A stretch of DNA of 64,000 bases. It comes from Atriophallophorus winterbourni (taxonomy: Eukaryota; Platyhelminthes; Trematoda; Plagiorchiida; Microphallidae). Below the pieces are notes generated by a model. That model had not been told where the DNA came from. It worked only from the letters and a program-made list of their open reading frames with translations, and made no database searches. Shown here one piece after another: positions 60,080 to 64,000 of this stretch; the stretch's first letter is position 1; the number at the start of each line of letters is the position of its first letter. The translations under genes were made by a program, and so were the position numbers. The stretch spans positions 1 through 64,000 of the forward strand of contig JACCGJ010001734.1 of assembly GCA_013407085.1 (NCBI GenBank), given 5' to 3'.

Positions 60080-62375
60080 CACACACACGATTCATTCTAA
60101 GAAATCCATCTCTCACCATATTTAAATTTGTAAAAATCCATAAAAAAGAAATGGCATTGTGAGGTTAGATAGCGACATTTGTTTAGTCTTCAATAAGTTA
60201 AAAAAATTAGAATCCGAATTATTAAGTCTACGTAACCAAATAACAACTTTGCAAACTTTCTTTGATTTTTTTAAACCGGTAAAATTTTCTATAAAGCCTA
60301 ATTCCATTATTGATAATGATGTCCTGATACAAACCAATGGATTTGCTTAAAATCTATGCACATAAATTAGTCACAGAGAATCCCATTCTAGCAATATCAT
60401 TCTCCTTAATGTATTGATAATTATCATATTAATGACTTAAAAAGATGTATCCTCACTTAATATGGCATTCCGGCAACATGTGCAGATTTTTTTACTAAAA
60501 ACAGCATGGAACAGCGAACCCCAATTTTGATAAACTTCACTGACAAATATTTCGTCTCATATTTCTTAGAGAATAAAAATATTTTAAAATCCATTTCAGA
60601 TTTTCCCATGTTACTATGAAACCTCACCAAACTAGTGTATAGTTGTTTCGGTCGTGCGAAGCGCAAAAATACCATTGTACTCCATTACCACTCATGTTTT
60701 GACGCAACTGAGAGGATGCAGCGTGATTCATCCTAGTTAGTACACCTGTAAGAAGCCAGGCTCCAACAACTTCTGCACTCAACGACATGGTGCACAGAAC
60801 AGCGCCAGACTCTAAGCGTTCATTTCGTTTACCTATATTTAGACAGGCGCAAACTTTTCTTCTAAACCCTAGTTCCTTTATAAACACTGTAGTCAACAAT
60901 CTCCCAAACCAACAACTAACATTTGTCAATATCAATAATAGGCACACCTTCCATGTCAGTTACCGTACTCAACTACCATACCGCCTTATGCTGAATAACA
61001 AGTCCCTCATTGACTACGATGGGCTTTATAGACCCTCCATCTACCAACCTGGTTGTTGTACTCAACCATTTTACTATTCTCATTACATGACCCAAACACC
61101 CACATTTCATAAATGATACACACCCCATGTAACCAGAGAAATCCAGTCCAAAGTCAATTAATTCAGTCACGATGTAAACACTAATGTGTCTACATAACGG
61201 TTGAGTTACTCGTTCAAGCCCGCCAAAATATTGACAAGACAATACGTGAGATGCGTACCGTAATATTGAAGCAAAATAATTATAAAATTAAAATAGCGAA
61301 CACTAATTATTTTGCTTTGTACTGAAACCCAAAACACGAATATTCAACAGTAACAATGACGAGGAGGAATCGCAAATATAAAGAGCGCGGGAACGGCCAA
61401 ATGAAGATAACAGAAAAATAAGCTCGATAACGAATAAAGTCAAGTAGTTCGGTGAAACCAAAATGGTAAAATTATACAAAAATAATGGTAGATTTAAAAA
61501 ATAGATGTCAGTATTATAAATTCAAATGTTCATCTTACACCCCGATTTATGTCACACAGCTTTTTATGGCCATGCCAATTTTTTTCTACAATAATAAATT
61601 AAATATTAATTTTCCTAAATGTTTGCTTAAACCTACCTTCACTACTCATAATTTCGGTTCAACTTGTGTTAGTTCTTATAAAAGCCAGATCAATTAAAAC
61701 TAAAATTCAAATGCTGAAATATTCTCTCATTTCGAACTCAGTGGACATTATTTTCATAGCTGAAACCTGGACAAGAGCGGTCCAGCCTGAGTCAACACTT
61801 ATGGTACCCAATCACCAGATATTCAGGAATAATCGAACTTCGAACCATGGTGGCGGTACTCTTATTTATGTTCATTCGAGGTTTGCAGCTAATAACTTTA
61901 CCTCACCTAGTCTTTCGGAACTAGATTACTCTACTTGGATTGTATTACCATATTCAGATCTCTGAATAAGTTGCATTTATTTTACACCGTCTTCAACTCT
62001 CTCTAGAATGGATTCTTTTAGTCATACCTTTATTGAAGTATCTCTAACCACACACAATATAAACTAAATGATGGTGACTTCAACATGCCAAATTTAAACT
62101 GGCACATTCGTGGAACTTCAATATTCTTTGGGACATTCATTTTTCCTCACATTTATTTGTTCCTCGCAATAAAAGCACACGCATTTAATATCTGTAAAAA
62201 TGATTGATTACCGTTTATCTTTATTATTTTAACGAACGTAAAATTTTTCTTGTTCATTTAACCTTGAAAATTTGACGATTGTACATATTCAGCTTTGTTC
62301 ATACAAACAATTTATTAATTCTTTATCATGCTAAGTATGTCTTGCATATCCAAGAATAAATTATTTGTTTATTTA
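60080..62375 (+). pseudogene. LINE with ORF1 and endonuclease but no reverse transcriptase
   Basis: ORF1-like pieces: a short coiled coil with NKLKKLESELLSLRNQITTL (60159-60350) and a 109-residue frame at 60787-61116. Endonuclease N-terminus at 61666-61965: KARSIKTKIQMLKYSLISNS, then DIIFIAETWTRA, then NHGGGTLIYVHSRF (the metal-binding Glu is in AETW). From about 62130 the sequence jumps to the LINE 3' UTR seen at 52490-52740 (TGATTGATTACCGTTTATC, AACGAACGTAAAATTT, TATCATGCTAAGTATG) and a TTTATTTATATG tail. The whole RT is missing. Confidence 0.75.
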
Positions 62376-62449
62376 TATGTTTTTCAAGGTCATACGACTT
62401 AAACAATCGCATTTACCAAGTATGAATATAGTGAATACAACAGCATACA

Positions 62450-62830
62450 CTAGTATTATTATATCTAGCAACATATGTCGGACTGGAATCTATGCCTAAG
62501 AATGTATCCAACGATCCTTTACCAGATACATCACCTTTAGTTAAGCTAAGCATACATATAGCGAAAGTTGAGAGAACTTATGGTTGGAACCAATATGGTT
62601 CCGTGGATTACGATAAAACCTATCACTTTTTCACACAACATTGGAACAAGTAAAAATCGCCAATGAGTTACAATTGAAGTATATAATCTTCACCATAAAA
62701 TCTAAATACCTATACCGAAAATTCACAACGGTGTACCAAGAGATTTTTTCATCTCTAAATATTCTAGTTTGTGTAAATTACTTCCCAATAAAATACCACA
62801 AATCACTTTATTGTTTGACTATAATATAAA
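62450..62830 (+). pseudogene. Small LINE ORF2 C-terminal fragment
   Basis: GAACTTATGGTTGGAACCAA and TATGGTTCCGTGGATTACGA correspond to the 'LKLEPLWFRRIRHNL' coding block at 51.82-51.87 kb. The remainder is eroded. Confidence 0.55.
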
Positions 62831-63239
62831 CTCAAAACATTTTTAAAACCGAAAAATTAGCTCAGCAATTTAATATTAATATAAGTCCATTTAATTTATG
62901 CTTATTGCGCATTGAGAGCTGTTAATTGATTTTCGGCATATTTTAGAAGCCATTCAACTTTTTTCTTCAAAATTTACTTTCCTGAAATATTCACCTAAAA
63001 TTTTTGAAATGATGACGCCACCTTTTGTTCTTTGGAATCGATGGATTGAATTCCAAATCCGTGAATAACCGTTTGAATTTGCATGCTGAATTTTATTTAC
63101 TAATATACAATATAATGCGGTCGTACGAAAACTGTATTTAACTTTTTTTCATACATCACACATTTACCGTTATTTTGAACAAATTTAGATATTTTATTAT
63201 ATATTCTTGCTAATCAATCCATATTTTTGCTGTTTGCAA
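62831..63239. other. No recognisable feature
   Basis: A+T-rich sequence without gene or repeat match. Confidence 0.45.
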
Positions 63240-63510
63240 TCATATGTGAGCACCAAAATACATTGGACTTTTAAAAATGCTCCGTTTGTTTAGCCAGGAA
63301 TCACTTTGCGTTGCTGTTTTGAACATCGTGCTTCTTTCTAAAACCATATGTAACAGTGGCATACAAGTATAACATTGTTCACCTTTTGACCACTGTTTCA
63401 AGGCTCACTGATTCTGATCTTCCTGTCTCCATGTGATGACAACAAACACCCAAAAACCGGTAGTGGCTGTTTACGGGATTGGGATATAAACACCACAATA
63501 CATTAGTTTC
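63240..63510 (+). repeat. Hammerhead-ribozyme repeat, subfamily 1 (copy C, one full unit)
   Basis: A full unit, from GAGCACCAAAATACATTGGA to the next CACCACAATACATTAG, about 240 bp. The core (63429-63466) reads CCAU, GUGAUGA (C3 changed to G), a damaged stem II (ACAACAAACACCC), AAAA for GAAA, ACCGGU, A, GUGG. Body blocks AGGAATCACTTTGCG and AACAGTGGCATACAAGTATA match copy A. Confidence 0.82.
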
Positions 63511-63646
63511 TACTCAGCGTTTTCATTTTTGCTAACGGAGAAATATTTAATTAGATTCGACCTCAATATTTTATTGCACTGTTTTATTTTATGTTTTTTT
63601 CATTAAATCAACTGTCCATTCATTGCTTGTCTTGCCTAATCTAAGA

Positions 63647-63647
63647 A

Positions 63648-63682
<35 letters not shown>
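63647..63682 (+). repeat. (ATT)n microsatellite
   Basis: About 12 ATT units. It abuts a minus-strand LINE fragment, so it may be part of an insertion rather than an independent tract. Confidence 0.95.
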
Positions 63683-64000
63683 GTATCATATGGTCTCCCT
63701 CGTATTCGTGAATAGCGAAAGTCCCATAAATTCAGGTTAGCAACCCTTTCATTATAAGGGTTGTTTCGAAATCTGGCAGCTAGTTTTGTTTAGCGCTGAT
63801 AGATAACCTGTATAAGTTTCATATCTTTCTTTAGCTACGGAGACAAAGACTGTGCAGCTTTTCAAATGACAGGTCTCTCGTATGTGTACTTTATCTTTAA
63901 GAAAATTGGCGAAGATTTCTTAATTACTCCTTTGTGTATATTAAAGGCTCGCTTTGCTTCTGTAAAGACAGTTTAGGTATTAATTGAGGTTTTTATACTG
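63683..64000 (-). pseudogene. LINE ORF2 C-terminal fragment, cut by window end
   Basis: On the minus strand, about 63790-63690 reads ARFRNNPYNERVANLNLWDF and RYSRIRGRP, the 'PYEERL..L.L..L.YRR.RGD' block of CR1-type ORF2 C-termini. Upstream parts up to 64000 carry stops. Confidence 0.6.

Overview
The window is A+T-rich, intron-bearing animal DNA that fits a parasitic flatworm, most likely a digenean fluke. The evidence is two host genes split by very short (28-42 nt) and long introns, heavy loading with RTE-type and CR1/Jockey-type LINEs, Ty3/gypsy elements resembling the trematode CsRn1 type, and a short-unit repeat carrying a hammerhead ribozyme core, a repeat class known from schistosomes. 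There are no operons, rRNA genes, CRISPR arrays or other bacterial features. The species cannot be fixed from sequence alone.

Layout. 1-22.6 kb holds no convincing host gene. It contains two decayed RTE LINEs (about 0.53-2.15 kb and 16.25-19.99 kb), hammerhead-repeat copies (8.8, 11.4 and 20.7-21.1 kb), and a gypsy 3' end with an integrase fragment on either side of a run of exactly 1000 Ns (13534-14533). 22.6-31.2 kb is the adenylate kinase 8 gene (AK8, + strand, 7 recognised exons). 34.06-42.74 kb is the radial-spoke-head gene RSPH4A/RSPH6A (- strand, 7 exons, a complete 501-residue reading frame). The two genes face each other tail to tail with about 2.8 kb between them, and both families act in motile cilia and sperm flagella. 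Their long introns hold repeats: gypsy and LINE remnants in AK8 intron 3, and hammerhead repeats, an RTE 3' end and an ATAG microsatellite in the RSPH introns. 43-64 kb is a retroelement graveyard: a decayed but nearly full-length LINE (about 45.4-49.7 kb), and a three-layer nest at 50.6-58.4 kb. In that nest a minus-strand LINE is split by a 5.5-kb gypsy element, whose 5' LTR is itself split by another copy of the same LINE family. Beyond it lie further LINE fragments, one of which (60.1-62.4 kb) has lost its reverse transcriptase.

Most interesting signals. (1) A dispersed repeat of about 245 bp with hammerhead ribozyme cores: two subfamilies keep stem II by compensatory base changes, and the copies carry different inactivating lesions. 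(2) The nested retroelements, including a gypsy element whose gag/protease segment has been replaced by about 450 bp nearly identical to sequence 3.6 kb upstream. (3) AK8 in which both ATP-binding P-loops carry unusual substitutions, including Lys to Arg in the second. (4) 28-42 nt introns clustered at gene 5' ends, one of them a 30-nt GC-AG intron. All family assignments come from reading translations by eye; no database search was possible.
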